Below, in pieces: positions 1-10,321 of a stretch of DNA of 64,000 nt. Each line of letters opens with the position of its first letter. The stretch's first letter is position 1. The stretch is taken from contig NC_013791.2 in assembly GCF_000005825.2 (NCBI RefSeq), positions 2,418,001 to 2,482,000 of the forward strand, given 5' to 3'. The translations under genes were made by a program, and so were the position numbers. Source of the stretch: Alkalihalophilus pseudofirmus OF4. GTDB taxonomy: Bacteria; Bacillota; Bacilli; Bacillales; Bacillaceae_D. Under the pieces are notes generated by a model. That model ran no database searches and was not told the DNA's origin. It worked only from the letters and a program-made list of their open reading frames with translations.

Positions 1-100
1 TTGCACCAAGCTCATGAAGCAGCAGCGCTGCTGCTTCCCCGCTTTTAGCAAGCCCTAAGACTAATACGTTTTTACCACGATACATTTCTGTATTTTTCAT
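1..100 (-). CDS. murD: UDP-N-acetylmuramoylalanine--D-glutamate ligase, N-terminal fragment
   Basis: This is the first 33 codons of a gene that runs off the left edge. The peptide begins MKNTEMYRGKNVLVLGLAKS and continues with a Gly-rich Rossmann-like loop, as at the N-terminus of MurD, the cytoplasmic ligase that adds D-Glu to UDP-MurNAc-L-Ala. The ATG lies 17 nt downstream of the mraY stop, in the usual mraY-murD order. Only the N-terminal domain start is visible, so the identification rests on this short stretch plus synteny. Confidence 0.8.
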   Translation of the reverse strand, partial: MKNTEMYRGKNVLVLGLAKSGEAAALLLHELGA

Positions 101-117
101 GTATGTTTACACCTCAT

Positions 118-1092
118 TTACATCCATACCTCTAAGTATATTCCAAGCACCGCTAAGATCATCCCGACCATCCAAAATGTGACAACAACTCGCCATTCTG
201 ACCACCCTGATAATTCATAATGGTGGTGAAGCGGACTCATTTTAAATACTCGCTTGCCTCTTGTTTTAAACGAAATGACTTGAATGATAACAGAAAGAGT
301 TTCAATAACAAATACTCCGCCAATTAACACTAACAATAATTCTTGTTTTGTTAAAATGGCAATAGCAGCAATCGCTCCTCCTAGTGCAAGCGACCCTGTA
401 TCTCCCATAAACACTTTTGCTGGATGGGCATTAAATACGAGAAAACCTAACACCGCCCCAACAATAGCAGCACTAAAAATAGCTACATCAATTAAGTCTG
501 CATACCATGCCAAAATAGCAAACGCACCAAAAGCAATCGCACCCGTTCCTGCAAGAAGGCCATCAAGGCCGTCCGTTAAGTTAACGGCATTCGACGCACC
601 AACTAGCATTACGATCACAAGAGGCAAATATAACCAGCCTAAATCAATGGAAATTGTTGTTGCAGGAATCATGATCTCTGTTGATATCCCAAGGTGCAGG
701 AGTCCCCAGTAAAATAACCCGGCAATGATCAGCTGGCCTGCTAATTTTTGTTTAGAGGTTAATCCTAAATTTCGTTTTTTTACAACTTTAATATAATCAT
801 CTAAAAATCCAACAAGGCCAAAGCCTACTGTAACGAGTAAAAGCAATAGGATTTCCATGCTGAATGATAGATATTGAAAGGATACGAAGAGCGTCGTTGC
901 AATAATAGACAATACAATAACGATTCCACCCATCGTAGGTGTTCCGCTCTTTTTTTGGTGAGACTCAGGGCCTTCCTCTCTAATACTTTGGCCAAATTTT
1001 AAACGTCTTAAAAACGGAATAAATAATGGTGATAAAATGACAGCAACTCCAAATGAAACGAGTAAAGTTATTAGTAAAACTCTTTCTAACAT
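118..1092 (-). CDS. mraY: phospho-N-acetylmuramoyl-pentapeptide-transferase
   Basis: MraY transfers phospho-MurNAc-pentapeptide from UDP to undecaprenyl phosphate, giving lipid I at the membrane. The 324-residue product has about ten hydrophobic segments. It carries the catalytic motifs: the Asp pair at about 98-99 in [20 protein letters not shown] at about 168-178 and the HHHYE motif at about 289-293. The length is normal for the family. A GGAGG motif sits 11 nt before the ATG. It lies between murF and murD in the dcw cluster and is presumably cotranscribed with them. Confidence 0.97.
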   Translation of the reverse strand: MLERVLLITLLVSFGVAVILSPLFIPFLRRLKFGQSIREEGPESHQKKSGTPTMGGIVIVLSIIATTLFVSFQYLSFSMEILLLLLVTVGFGLVGFLDDYIKVVKKRNLGLTSKQKLAGQLIIAGLFYWGLLHLGISTEIMIPATTISIDLGWLYLPLVIVMLVGASNAVNLTDGLDGLLAGTGAIAFGAFAILAWYADLIDVAIFSAAIVGAVLGFLVFNAHPAKVFMGDTGSLALGGAIAAIAILTKQELLLVLIGGVFVIETLSVIIQVISFKTRGKRVFKMSPLHHHYELSGWSEWRVVVTFWMVGMILAVLGIYLEVWM

Positions 1093-1137
1093 TGCTAATC
1101 ATTCCTCCTTTCTTTTTGCATCTTTTTCTTGTTGTTT

Positions 1138-2505
1138 TTAGTCTTGCTGTTTATCTTGATACGCTGTTATCACTTCTTCAAGCTTCATTCCTCTTGATGC
1201 TTTAAACAAAATGACTGTTTTCTGATCAACAAGCTTTGATAAGTGATCAGCGAGCTCCTGCTTTGTAGTAAAATGGGCCATTTCATCAAAAGTACTTGAT
1301 GAAGAGATATGGCTCGCCTCTTCATAGATCCACTTTGCACGATCCCCAAGTGTCAGAACATGGGTAATAGGCGGCGTAATTACTTGTGCTACAGATTTAT
1401 GTAACGCCTCTTCCTCCGTACCAAGTTCAAACATATCCCCTAGTACAACCACTCTCTTTTCATAGGAAGGGATCGCTTTTAGCGCGTCTATAGCAGCAAT
1501 CATTGAAGTAGGACTAGCGTTATAAGCATCGTTCACGATAAGCTCACCTTTGTTCCCAGTAAGCTTTTCTAATCGCATGGAAGTGAGTGAGATTTGTCTA
1601 AGTCCTGTTTGAATCTTGCTTGTAACTAACCCGAATTTACGGGCAACAGCTATACAATATGCGGCATTTTTCACATTATGTTTGCCTAGTAATGATAACT
1701 CAAAATGATGACCTTCTATGTCAAATTGATACCCGTCAACAGTCGCCGCTACATTTTCAACTAGGATATCTGCATGATTAAAGCCTACTCGCATAATGGA
1801 AGATTGTTTCCAGCCATCAAGTAAAGGCTCGTCACTATCAATAAAAAGAAAACCAGCTGGACTTAGGCCTTCTTTAATTTCCATTTTAGCTTTAGCAATT
1901 CCGGCTCTAGAGCCTAATTGCTCCATATGAGACTCGCCGATGTTTGTAACGATCGCCAAATCAGGTTTGGCAATCTCACTTAACCTTTCTATTTCACCAT
2001 AGCCGCTCATACCCATTTCTAAAATCAGATACTTACACGTAGACGGCATAGCTAAAATGGTTAATGGCAAGCCAATGTGATTATTATAGTTACCTTGCGT
2101 TTTATATGTTTCACCCTCAAGTGACAAAAGAGAAGCCAAGATGTCTTTTGTCGTTGTTTTGCCATTGCTGCCTGTAATCCCAATGACTTTAGGATTAATT
2201 TTCACTCTGTAGGCACTAGCCATTTCTTGTAAGGCGAATAATGTATCCTTTACCACATACAACTGAAAGTCATCCGGCAGGGCAGCTGGGACAGGTTGTC
2301 CTTCTTCCCAAAGTGCAGCTTGCGCTCCTGATTTTATAGCCGCATCGACATAATCATGTCCATTGAATCGTTCCCCTTTCAAAGGAACGAACAAGGCTCC
2401 TTCTACAATCGTTCTAGTATCAGTAGAAACGGCTGTAAACGACTGTTCTGTTTCGTTTAAACGAGTACTGATAGTCAGGCTTTCTAATAAAGATGATGTG
2501 AGCAT
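1138..2505 (-). CDS. murF: UDP-N-acetylmuramoyl-tripeptide--D-alanyl-D-alanine ligase
   Basis: MurF adds the D-Ala-D-Ala dipeptide to UDP-MurNAc-tripeptide in the cytoplasm, just before MraY acts. The 455-residue protein has the Mur-ligase ATP loop ITGSNGKTTTKD at about 110-121, followed by a central ligase domain and a C-terminal domain with VVVLGDMFELG. The ATG begins 2 nt after the murE stop, which implies translational coupling. In B. subtilis murF lies elsewhere, near ddl. Here it sits between murE and mraY, the arrangement also found in many other bacteria. Confidence 0.96.
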   Translation of the reverse strand: MLTSSLLESLTISTRLNETEQSFTAVSTDTRTIVEGALFVPLKGERFNGHDYVDAAIKSGAQAALWEEGQPVPAALPDDFQLYVVKDTLFALQEMASAYRVKINPKVIGITGSNGKTTTKDILASLLSLEGETYKTQGNYNNHIGLPLTILAMPSTCKYLILEMGMSGYGEIERLSEIAKPDLAIVTNIGESHMEQLGSRAGIAKAKMEIKEGLSPAGFLFIDSDEPLLDGWKQSSIMRVGFNHADILVENVAATVDGYQFDIEGHHFELSLLGKHNVKNAAYCIAVARKFGLVTSKIQTGLRQISLTSMRLEKLTGNKGELIVNDAYNASPTSMIAAIDALKAIPSYEKRVVVLGDMFELGTEEEALHKSVAQVITPPITHVLTLGDRAKWIYEEASHISSSSTFDEMAHFTTKQELADHLSKLVDQKTVILFKASRGMKLEEVITAYQDKQQD

Positions 2506-2507
2506 GC

Positions 2508-3971
2508 TTACACCCTCTCCTCAATTGCTTGTTTTGCTACTTCTCTATCATCAAAGTGGGTTGTATTAGCACCAATAATCTGATAGGTTTCATGACCTTT
2601 TCCTGCAATAACTAAAATATCATCCTTGTTTGCATCATTAATTGCTTGATAGATCGCTTCTTTTCGGTCTACGCAAACTGTATAATTTGAAGATTCGAGC
2701 CCATGAGTCATGTCATCAAGAATTTGCTTTGGATCTTCTGACCTCGGATTATCTGAAGTGAAGATCGCATTATCAGCATATTTTGTGGCAATTTCCGCCA
2801 TTACTGGACGCTTTGTGCGATCTCTGTCTCCTCCGCATCCGACCACAACAGATATTTTCCCTTTTGCAAATTCCCTCACTGTTGTTAATACATTCTCTAA
2901 GCTGTCTGAAGTGTGTGCGTAGTCAACAATAACAGTATAATCTTGGCCTGCATCGACCGGTTCAAAACGGCCTGCTACTCCGTGTACAGCTTCTAAGCTT
3001 TTCTTAATTTGTTCTAAAGGAATACCGGATGCAATGGCTGCACTTGCTGCAGCTAACGCATTATACACACTAAACATACCAATAAGCTTCATCTCTATTT
3101 CAATTGACTCTGTTCCTGCTTTAAGTGTAAATGTTGTTCCCCTTGCTGTAATCTCGATATCCTCTGCCATAATGTCTGCCTTATTTTCCACACCATATGT
3201 AAGGACATCTACCGTCGTCATTTTAAGTAATTCATCGGCTGCTTCATCGTCACGATTTAACACTGCAACTTTTCCTTCAGTGAAACGATTTCCGAGCTGA
3301 GCAAACAAAAGCCCTTTAGCAAAAAGATAGGCTTCCATCGTTTCATGATAATCAAGATGGTCAGGTGTAAGATTTGTGAATACCGCAATATCAAAGTCAC
3401 ACCCCCGAACACGGCCTAGATGAAGAGCATGTGAAGAGACTTCCATTAATGCTGTCTCTACATCAGCATCTACCATTTCTTTAAACCTCTTTTGCAAAGT
3501 GATCGATTCCGGTGTTGTATTTTGGGTTTTCAGCTCTACATCACCAATTTTAGTGTACATGGTACCGATAAGACCTGTTCTTTTATTGGCATCATTCATT
3601 ATTTGTTCAAGTAAATGGGTGACGGTCGTTTTACCATTTGTTCCTGTAACCCCAATTAAATTCATTTTAGATGTGGGATCTCCGTAAAATAGATTAGCAA
3701 GACGAGCCATTGTACGCTTCGTATCTTGCACAATGATCGTTGGCACCTCGACACCTTTGACTTCACGCTCAGCAATAAGAGCAACTGCCCCTTTTTCAAC
3801 TGCTTGTTTTGCAAAATCGTGGCCATCCACTGTATATCCTTTAATACAGAAAAACAATGTTCCCGAAACGACTTCTCTAGAATCCATTTCAATATGAGTA
3901 ATCTCTGGATCCCCTTCATTTTTCCATTCATATGATCTTAACACGTTCGTTAATTCGCTTAATTTCATCAT
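2508..3971 (-). CDS. murE: UDP-N-acetylmuramoyl-tripeptide synthetase, meso-diaminopimelate type
   Basis: MurE adds the third residue of the peptidoglycan stem peptide. The 487-residue product has the ATP-binding loop [10 protein letters not shown] at about 110-119 and the motif DNPR at about 407-410, which in this family marks meso-diaminopimelate rather than lysine specificity. The cell wall is therefore predicted to be of the A1-gamma mDAP type. The start is ATG ATG with GAGGG 6 nt upstream. It leads the murE-murF-mraY-murD block and is separated from spoVD by a possible terminator hairpin. Confidence 0.97.
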   Translation of the reverse strand: MMKLSELTNVLRSYEWKNEGDPEITHIEMDSREVVSGTLFFCIKGYTVDGHDFAKQAVEKGAVALIAEREVKGVEVPTIIVQDTKRTMARLANLFYGDPTSKMNLIGVTGTNGKTTVTHLLEQIMNDANKRTGLIGTMYTKIGDVELKTQNTTPESITLQKRFKEMVDADVETALMEVSSHALHLGRVRGCDFDIAVFTNLTPDHLDYHETMEAYLFAKGLLFAQLGNRFTEGKVAVLNRDDEAADELLKMTTVDVLTYGVENKADIMAEDIEITARGTTFTLKAGTESIEIEMKLIGMFSVYNALAAASAAIASGIPLEQIKKSLEAVHGVAGRFEPVDAGQDYTVIVDYAHTSDSLENVLTTVREFAKGKISVVVGCGGDRDRTKRPVMAEIATKYADNAIFTSDNPRSEDPKQILDDMTHGLESSNYTVCVDRKEAIYQAINDANKDDILVIAGKGHETYQIIGANTTHFDDREVAKQAIEERV

Positions 3972-4053
3972 GTTTAACCCTCACATTCAAACCTTTTTCT
4001 ATCATCGTTGCTTTTTTACAGTCATTTTAATCATTAGAAAATCTTTTAAATGG

Positions 4054-4092
4054 AAAAGCCTCTTCCCTACTTTTTCGAAAAGAGGCCTTTTT
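4054..4092 (-). terminator. hairpin between spoVD and murE, probable (partial) terminator
   Basis: An inverted repeat of AAGAGGC with flanking A/T runs forms a stem of about 11 bp with one bulge. On the minus strand it ends in a short T run. It lies in the 158-nt gap between spoVD and murE. The murE group would still need read-through or its own promoter. Confidence 0.5.
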
Positions 4093-4129
4093 AAAAAGGC
4101 ACATAAATTCTATTTTAGTCGTAACCTGA

Positions 4130-6052
4130 TTATTTGTCACCCATATAAAGACGGATTGTTGATCCCGTTGTCACTTTTACACCCGGAGATGGTGATTGAG
4201 CAAGGACATGTTCTCCTTCTCCTGTCGCATCGACTTTTAGTTCATAATAGGATTCGTGGATCTCTCTTTTGGTTCTTCCTACTAAATCCGGCACTTCAAT
4301 TAATGGTTCATCATTCCATGCTAACTCTTTTTCAATCTGATCTTTTCTCGGCTCTACCCCCATAGCCCGAAGACTGTCCCCTATAATATTCCCTACAATT
4401 GGAGCAGCAACGATTCCCCCGAATTGCAGCGTATCCTTAGGATTATCAACAGCTACATAGACAACAATTTGCGGATCATCTGCTGGGGCAAACCCTATAA
4501 ACGAAACAATATGGTTATTTTCAAGATAACGGCCATCCTTAGCTTTTTGAGCAGTTCCTGTTTTCCCTCCGACTCTGTAGCCATCAACAAATGCTCCTTT
4601 ACCTGTCCCCTCAGCTACGACACTCTCGAGTGCATATCTCACTTTCTCCGATGTTGCCTGCGAAATAACCTGCCTTCTCATAATTGGTGCCTGACTGTCA
4701 ACGACTTCGTTTGTCATCGGATCTACCCACTCTTTAGCTAAGAATGGCTGATAAAGGTACCCTCCGTTAATCGCTGCTGAAACTGCTGTTACTTGCTGAA
4801 GCGGTGTTACAGCAACCCCTTGCCCGAATGCTGTAGTTGCTAGTTCAAGAGGCCCGACTTTATCCCGGTTAAATAAAATCCCCTTTCCCTCTCCTTGAAG
4901 ATCGATACCAGTCTTTTGGCCAAAACCAAAATCCTCAATGTAATCAAATAATCGATCTTTTCCTAGGCGTTCACCAAGAACGACAAAGCCCGGGTTACAA
5001 GAGTTTTGAACAACTTCAAGGAAGGTTTGCGAGCCATGTCCGCCTTTTTTCCAACAACGGAGTCTGTGGCCGGAGACTTCAATAAAGCCTGGGTCATGAA
5101 ATGAATCTTTTTCAAGGTTCACTTCGCCTTCCTCTAGTGCAGCTGCCAGGGTAATAATCTTGAAAGTCGAACCAGGCTCATACTGCATCCACACCGGTTT
5201 ATTTTGATTATAGATCTCTGGTGGTACTTCTCTAAAATTCTCAGGATCATAATGCGGCCTGGAGCTCATCCCCAAAATTTCTCCTGTATTAGGGTTCATT
5301 GCAATGGCAATGGCCCCGTCAGGATTATACGTAGCCTCAGCAATATCAAGATGATTTTCCATGATCGTCTGCACTTGACTATCGATGGTCAGCCTTAGGT
5401 CAAAACCATTATTAGGTGCGGTGTATTCATCCGCTAAATTCGGCATCCGATTCCCTTTTGCGGTAGAGAAGAAAGAAACATGGCCTTTTTCCCCTTTTAA
5501 CTCTTCATCATAATATTGTTCAAGGCCCGTCAGCCCTTGATTATCAATACCTGCAAAACCGAGCACATGAGAGAGATAACTACCAAATGGATAGTGACGC
5601 TTACTATCTTCTGCTATATATACCCCAGGAAGTCTTAAAGCCCTCACTTCACTGGCCTTTTCTTTGTTCACTTTTCTGCCTTCTGGATTCAGCCTGACAA
5701 TGGATTCTGATTTTGTTACTAGCTGATAGGCCTTTTGTACATCCATTTCAAGAACGGAAGCAAGTTTTTCTGCCGTATCTGCTGGGTCTTTAACTTGTCT
5801 AGGTACGACCAATATAGAGGGTGCACTGATATTCGTTGCAAGCACAATATCATTACGGTCTTTTATTTCTCCACGTTTTGCTTCAAAAGGTACATCCCGG
5901 CTCCATGAATCTTCCGCTCGATCGGTGAGCCAATCCCCTAAAGCAAATTGAACATAGCCAAGCCTTAGTGCAATAATTGTAAAAACAGCCAGTCCTAAAA
6001 ACAACACTAAAACAAGCCGTTTTCTTACAGTAACATTAGAAACTCGCACCAC
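4130..6052 (-). CDS. spoVD: stage V sporulation protein D (class B penicillin-binding protein, spore cortex)
   Basis: SpoVD is the class B transpeptidase that crosslinks spore cortex peptidoglycan, acting with SpoVE. The 640-residue product has one N-terminal membrane anchor at about 13-33, a PBP dimerisation region, and a transpeptidase domain with STFK at about 295-298, SCN at about 351-353 and KTGTAQ at about 497-502. A single C-terminal PASTA domain begins at EVPDLVGRTK. One PASTA domain and a length close to that of B. subtilis SpoVD distinguish it from pbpB just upstream. The start is GTG with GGGAGG 5 nt upstream. Confidence 0.93.
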   Translation of the reverse strand: MVRVSNVTVRKRLVLVLFLGLAVFTIIALRLGYVQFALGDWLTDRAEDSWSRDVPFEAKRGEIKDRNDIVLATNISAPSILVVPRQVKDPADTAEKLASVLEMDVQKAYQLVTKSESIVRLNPEGRKVNKEKASEVRALRLPGVYIAEDSKRHYPFGSYLSHVLGFAGIDNQGLTGLEQYYDEELKGEKGHVSFFSTAKGNRMPNLADEYTAPNNGFDLRLTIDSQVQTIMENHLDIAEATYNPDGAIAIAMNPNTGEILGMSSRPHYDPENFREVPPEIYNQNKPVWMQYEPGSTFKIITLAAALEEGEVNLEKDSFHDPGFIEVSGHRLRCWKKGGHGSQTFLEVVQNSCNPGFVVLGERLGKDRLFDYIEDFGFGQKTGIDLQGEGKGILFNRDKVGPLELATTAFGQGVAVTPLQQVTAVSAAINGGYLYQPFLAKEWVDPMTNEVVDSQAPIMRRQVISQATSEKVRYALESVVAEGTGKGAFVDGYRVGGKTGTAQKAKDGRYLENNHIVSFIGFAPADDPQIVVYVAVDNPKDTLQFGGIVAAPIVGNIIGDSLRAMGVEPRKDQIEKELAWNDEPLIEVPDLVGRTKREIHESYYELKVDATGEGEHVLAQSPSPGVKVTTGSTIRLYMGDK

Positions 6053-6106
6053 TTCTACCTCCCGCCTTTTTGTTAGATCAAGTACGCCATAAATGTGACG
6101 TAGGCT

Positions 6107-6143
6107 TGTTCTAACCTATGCTTGGCAGAATGTAATTAGAACA
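6107..6143. repeat. 8-bp inverted repeat in the pbpB-spoVD gap
   Basis: TGTTCTAA at 6107-6114 is perfectly complementary to TTAGAACA at 6136-6143, with 21 nt between. No T run follows on either strand, so it is not an obvious terminator. It lies upstream of spoVD, where a sporulation promoter is expected. Its function is unknown. Confidence 0.3.
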
Positions 6144-6207
6144 TGGGTGCGAGTTCATCTAGCAGTACATATGTTCATTCGCCATCAGAAAAAGCAAATG
6201 ACCTTTT

Positions 6208-8421
6208 TTATTCGCCGGCTTGTTGTTCTTCTTCCTCTTGATCGGAATCAACATCCTCGTCTTCCTCGTCTAAGCTATCTTCCATTTCATTTATTTCCTC
6301 TAAACTAGCTAACTCAAACACAATATTTTCTCCTGGCGAAATGTCGGTACCAGCTTCGATATTTTGAGTCACCGCAAAGCCGTTTCCAAAAATAGTAGGA
6401 GTGACACCAGCTACATTAGCAAACTTCAATAGATCTCTATTGGACCAGCCGCTTACATCCGGCATGGAGAAAGAGTCATTATCAGTTAATAAAAATACTT
6501 TCTCGCCTTCTAAAAGAGCATTTCCTCCCTCAGGAGAATGTTCAAGCACTTTTGATCCATTACCTAAAACAACTACCTCAAAGCCCTCTTCTTCTAACTC
6601 ACTTGTTAAACTCTCTACTTTTTCACCCTTATAATCTCTTGTAACATATCCTTCTTCCGCTTCTTCATTAATTTCCTCAAGAGTAGGCGTAATATTTAAA
6701 TACTGTAAGCTCTGCTTCATGATCGTGTTAAAAATTTTAGCAGACGGCTCTGAGCCAGACTCAAAGGATTGAAGGTTAGGACGTTCTACAGCAACGTAAA
6801 CAATTAGTTTCGGATCATCTTTTGGAGCCATTCCAAGAAATGAAAAAATATTCTCTCCGTGTCCTCTAATGTACCCTCTTGCATTTGGGTTAGGAATTTG
6901 AGCTGTTCCCGTTTTCCCTGCAACATCAAATCCTTCAATATTGTACGGTCGGCCAGTACCAGAAGATGATGTCACAACTTCACCTAAAATGTCTAACATT
7001 TGCTCTGACGTTTCTTTTGAAATAGGATTTCCCACTACTTCTGGTTTTTTCTGTTCTATGACTTCTTGTGTTTCTGAATCTACAATACGGTCAACCACAT
7101 AGGGTTTCATCATTTCTCCGCCATTAGCTATAGCAGTTGCTGCTTGAATTTGCTGGATAGGCGTGACCGCTGTCCCTTGTCCAAATGCAGTAGCCGCTGC
7201 ATCGTATCTGCTTTGATTAGCAATTAAACTCGTAGCCTCATTCGGCAGGTCAATCCCAGTAGGCTCATCAAAGCCAAAGCGGTCTAGATATTCATACAAT
7301 TTCTCAGGTCCAAGGAGATCGAGCGCGATCTTTGTGAAGGCAACATTTGACGAGCGCAGCATCCCTTCATTGTATGTAATTTCGCCCCAGCCTCGTCCTC
7401 TGTTATGGTCACTAACTGTGTTAGGGCCAACATTTAATTGACCGGACATGAATGTTTGATCACCGTTATAGACACCCTCTTCAATGGCCGCAGCAAGTGT
7501 GAATACTTTCATGGTAGATCCCGGTTCATAATGATTAGAGACCGCATAATTCATATAGTTAGAGATTTCATTATAGCGATTTGGATTAAAGCTCGGTCGA
7601 TTACTCATCGCTAATATTTCACCAGTTTTAGGATCTGCTACAATAGCAACCATCTTTTCTGGTTCATATTCTTCATCTACTTGAGTCATTACTTGCTCTA
7701 ATGCCGTTTGTATATTGGAATCAAGTGTTAAATAGACATCATTCCCATTTTTCGGAGGCTTCACATGCCGTTCTGCGTTAGGCAGGGGAACACCTTTTCG
7801 ATCACTCTGATATTGAACCAGGCCGTCCTCTGCTCTTAAGTAATCGTCTAAGCTTCTCTCAAGTCCCATTCTAGCTGTGGACATATCACTTTCTGTATAT
7901 CCAAGAACATGTGAAGCATAGGTTTGTTTAGGATAATAGCGTCTAGGCTCTTCGTTAAACATAATACCATCTAAATCTAGCGCTTTAATTTCCTGCATTT
8001 CAGAATGGGTGAGATTTCTAGCCCCTGCCCCTAACTCTACTTGAAAGCGACCTTCACTTGATAAAAGCCGCTCAAGTGCAGAAGCTTCCATCGAGATAAA
8101 AGGAGCAAGTTTTTCTGCTGTCTCCTTAGGGTCTGATACATGATTTGGGTAATCTGTACTTAAAATCGCAAAGACACTGTAGGAATTCAGCTCCTCGGCA
8201 AGAGCGCTTCCTCTTTTGTCATAAATAGTCCCGCGTTTCCCCTCGATTACCTGCTCTTTTGACCAGCGGTCCTCACCCATTGATGCGAGTTCTTGTCCTT
8301 TTACTTCTTGTGTCACTTGAATATAAGTGAACCGGCCCAACAAAAGGATAAAAAGGAGGATAAAGGCCCCTAAGACAACTACGGCTCGCACATTTGTTGC
8401 CGCACGTTTTATCTCCATCAT
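6208..8421 (-). CDS. pbpB: penicillin-binding protein 2B, septal transpeptidase
   Basis: PBP2B is the essential class B transpeptidase of the division septum and works with FtsL, DivIB and FtsW. The product of about 737 residues has an N-terminal membrane helix at about 14-30, STMK near residue 302, an SSN motif, KTGTAQ, and two C-terminal PASTA domains. The last 40 residues are almost entirely Asp, Glu and Ser, an acidic tail facing outside the cell. The start was set at the ATG preceded by GGAAG at 5 nt; an in-frame GTG lies two codons upstream. It follows ftsL, as is typical of the dcw cluster. Confidence 0.94.
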   Translation of the reverse strand: MMEIKRAATNVRAVVVLGAFILLFILLLGRFTYIQVTQEVKGQELASMGEDRWSKEQVIEGKRGTIYDKRGSALAEELNSYSVFAILSTDYPNHVSDPKETAEKLAPFISMEASALERLLSSEGRFQVELGAGARNLTHSEMQEIKALDLDGIMFNEEPRRYYPKQTYASHVLGYTESDMSTARMGLERSLDDYLRAEDGLVQYQSDRKGVPLPNAERHVKPPKNGNDVYLTLDSNIQTALEQVMTQVDEEYEPEKMVAIVADPKTGEILAMSNRPSFNPNRYNEISNYMNYAVSNHYEPGSTMKVFTLAAAIEEGVYNGDQTFMSGQLNVGPNTVSDHNRGRGWGEITYNEGMLRSSNVAFTKIALDLLGPEKLYEYLDRFGFDEPTGIDLPNEATSLIANQSRYDAAATAFGQGTAVTPIQQIQAATAIANGGEMMKPYVVDRIVDSETQEVIEQKKPEVVGNPISKETSEQMLDILGEVVTSSSGTGRPYNIEGFDVAGKTGTAQIPNPNARGYIRGHGENIFSFLGMAPKDDPKLIVYVAVERPNLQSFESGSEPSAKIFNTIMKQSLQYLNITPTLEEINEEAEEGYVTRDYKGEKVESLTSELEEEGFEVVVLGNGSKVLEHSPEGGNALLEGEKVFLLTDNDSFSMPDVSGWSNRDLLKFANVAGVTPTIFGNGFAVTQNIEAGTDISPGENIVFELASLEEINEMEDSLDEEDEDVDSDQEEEEQQAGE

Positions 8422-8492
8422 TCTCACTTCCTATTAGTATAAATATAGTTTTAACTAAATCGATTGTAAAAAAAACTAGTTCAAATAATGAA

Positions 8493-8846
8493 CTAGTTTT
8501 GAACGACTTTTACTTTATTATCATCTAATGACATCCCTAGTTCACCAGTTGCGATGTCTAGAATTCGATCAGGTGCACTTAATTCAACAACCTGGAGTGA
8601 AAGCCCCTCATTGACTTGAGACTGTTCAGCAATCGTTCCTTGAAGTTGATGAACATCTTTATTTAAGCTGTAAATTGACGCGTAATTATGTAGCATTAAT
8701 CCAATTAAAGCAAAAGCAATGACCGCCATTGCAGAAGCAATAATCTTTTCTCCTAAGGTAATCTTAGTTCTGCGGCGCTCTACAACCTTTCTAGTTTTCA
8801 CATCTGTTTGCTGTTGATGCTGAATTTGACGGGCAACCATGCTCAT
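8493..8846 (-). CDS. ftsL: cell division protein FtsL
   Basis: FtsL is a small bitopic divisome protein that forms a complex with DivIB/FtsQ and DivIC/FtsB and recruits PBP2B. The 117-residue product has a basic cytoplasmic N-terminus, a single membrane segment at about 34-55, and an extracytoplasmic coiled-coil region. Sequence conservation in this family is low, so the call rests on topology, length and position between rsmH and pbpB. The ATG has GGAGG 7 nt upstream. Confidence 0.92.
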   Translation of the reverse strand: MSMVARQIQHQQQTDVKTRKVVERRRTKITLGEKIIASAMAVIAFALIGLMLHNYASIYSLNKDVHQLQGTIAEQSQVNEGLSLQVVELSAPDRILDIATGELGMSLDDNKVKVVQN

Positions 8847-8858
8847 AATAAAACCTCC

Positions 8859-9794
8859 TTATTTTTGCTTCTCAGCAATCCTTAATTTTGCAGAACGCGC
8901 TCTGTTATTAGCTGTTAACTCTTCGTTTCCTGCTACGATCGGCTTTCTTGTAATTAACTTTAATTCAGGCTCGAACCCTTCAGGTATAACCGGCAATCCT
9001 GGCGGGAGATCCGGCCCTTTACTTTTCTCTTTAAAAATTTCCTTACATAAACGATCTTCTAGGGAATGAAATGTAATGACACATATTCTTCCTTTTGGAT
9101 TCGTTATTGTAATTGCATCTTCTAGCGCTTCCTCAAACGAACCGAGCTCGTCGTTAACCGCAATTCTTATTGCTTGAAACGTTCTCTTAGCTGGATGTCC
9201 ACCTGTTCTTCTTGCCGGAGCAGGTATTGCATCCTTAATGATCTCTACTAATTCTCCTGTTGTTTCAATCGTTTTAATTTCACGTCTAGCCTCGATCTTT
9301 CTGGCTATCTGTTTTGCGAATTTTTCTTCACCGTACCTTGAGATTATGGAAACAAGACGATTAAACTCCCATTCATTCACCACTTGATGAGCAGTCAAAG
9401 GTGCTGTCTGATCCATTCTCATGTCTAATGCGGCATCCTGATGATAGCTAAAGCCTCGCTCTGCTTCATCTAACTGCGGGGACGATACGCCTAAATCAAA
9501 TAAGACCCCGTCTACTTTTGAGATACCATGTTTTGCAAGCTCTTCTCTTAAAAAACGGAAATTGCTGCGAATAAGAGTGAACTTTCCCTTATAAGGAGCT
9601 AATACTTCCTCTGCATTTGAAAGTGCAGTATCATCTTGGTCAAATGCATATAAATGACCTTCATCATTCAACTGTTCTAAAATGAGCGATGAGTGGCCGG
9701 CCCCTCCTAATGTACAATCCACATAAATTCCGTCTGGCTTGATCGCCAGTCCATTTACTGATTCTTCTTTTAATACAGTCACATGGGTGAACAT
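8859..9794 (-). CDS. rsmH: 16S rRNA (cytosine(1402)-N(4))-methyltransferase
   Basis: RsmH (MraW) methylates N4 of C1402 in the ribosomal P site using S-adenosylmethionine. The 311-residue protein has the methyltransferase motif [11 protein letters not shown] near residue 26, FDQDDTA near 55, [12 protein letters not shown] near 98 and [10 protein letters not shown] near 240. All are diagnostic for this family, and the length is normal. It lies 12 nt upstream of ftsL and 78 nt downstream of mraZ. AAGGTGATATC precedes the ATG. Confidence 0.97.
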   Translation of the reverse strand: MFTHVTVLKEESVNGLAIKPDGIYVDCTLGGAGHSSLILEQLNDEGHLYAFDQDDTALSNAEEVLAPYKGKFTLIRSNFRFLREELAKHGISKVDGVLFDLGVSSPQLDEAERGFSYHQDAALDMRMDQTAPLTAHQVVNEWEFNRLVSIISRYGEEKFAKQIARKIEARREIKTIETTGELVEIIKDAIPAPARRTGGHPAKRTFQAIRIAVNDELGSFEEALEDAITITNPKGRICVITFHSLEDRLCKEIFKEKSKGPDLPPGLPVIPEGFEPELKLITRKPIVAGNEELTANNRARSAKLRIAEKQK

Positions 9795-9872
9795 GATATC
9801 ACCTTCACTTTCTTTCCGATCTTGATGTCCGCCTCTTGATGTCCATAACTTGTTTGATTCTTTTCATTCATT

Positions 9873-10304
9873 CTATAAATCGAAGTCAATTAAGTTTTCA
9901 GCGATCTCCCCAAAAGAGTCATCTGATTCCTCAAAATACTCTTCCCATTTCGCTTTACTCCATACTTCAACGCGATTTGACACCCCAATAATGACGCATT
10001 CTTTTTCAAGTTCTGCGTACTCACGCAATGTTTGGGCAATATTTACTCTTCCCTGCTTATCAAGTTCACATTCAGCGGCACCTGAAAAGAAAAATCGAGT
10101 AAAAGCTCTAGCATCTTTTTTTGTGAAAGGGAGTGTTTTTAGTTTTTCTTCTAATCGCTTCCATTCATCTAGCGGATAGACAAATAAACACCGATCGAGT
10201 CCACGGGTTACTACAAAGGATGATCCTAGCGACTCACGAAACTTCGCTGGTATAATCATTCTTCCTTTTTCATCGACGTTGTGGCGATATTCCCCCATGA
10301 ACAT
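9873..10304 (-). CDS. mraZ: transcriptional regulator MraZ
   Basis: MraZ is an AbrB-fold DNA-binding protein that autoregulates the dcw cluster. The 143-residue product begins [20 protein letters not shown] and contains the two repeated DxKGR-type motifs (DEKGR and DKQGR) of the tandem swapped-hairpin domains. The start was set at MFMGEY to match the conserved family N-terminus; the reading frame extends seven codons further upstream. It is the first gene of the dcw cluster. Upstream GTGG repeats at 10-bp spacing form a likely autoregulatory operator. Confidence 0.95.
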   Translation of the reverse strand: MFMGEYRHNVDEKGRMIIPAKFRESLGSSFVVTRGLDRCLFVYPLDEWKRLEEKLKTLPFTKKDARAFTRFFFSGAAECELDKQGRVNIAQTLREYAELEKECVIIGVSNRVEVWSKAKWEEYFEESDDSFGEIAENLIDFDL

Positions 10305-10321
10305 CTTCCAGTCATCTCCCC

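Noticed and set aside
284..712. 142-codon plus-strand frame inside mraY
   Set aside because: It is antisense to a certain gene, with no SD and no recognisable protein features.
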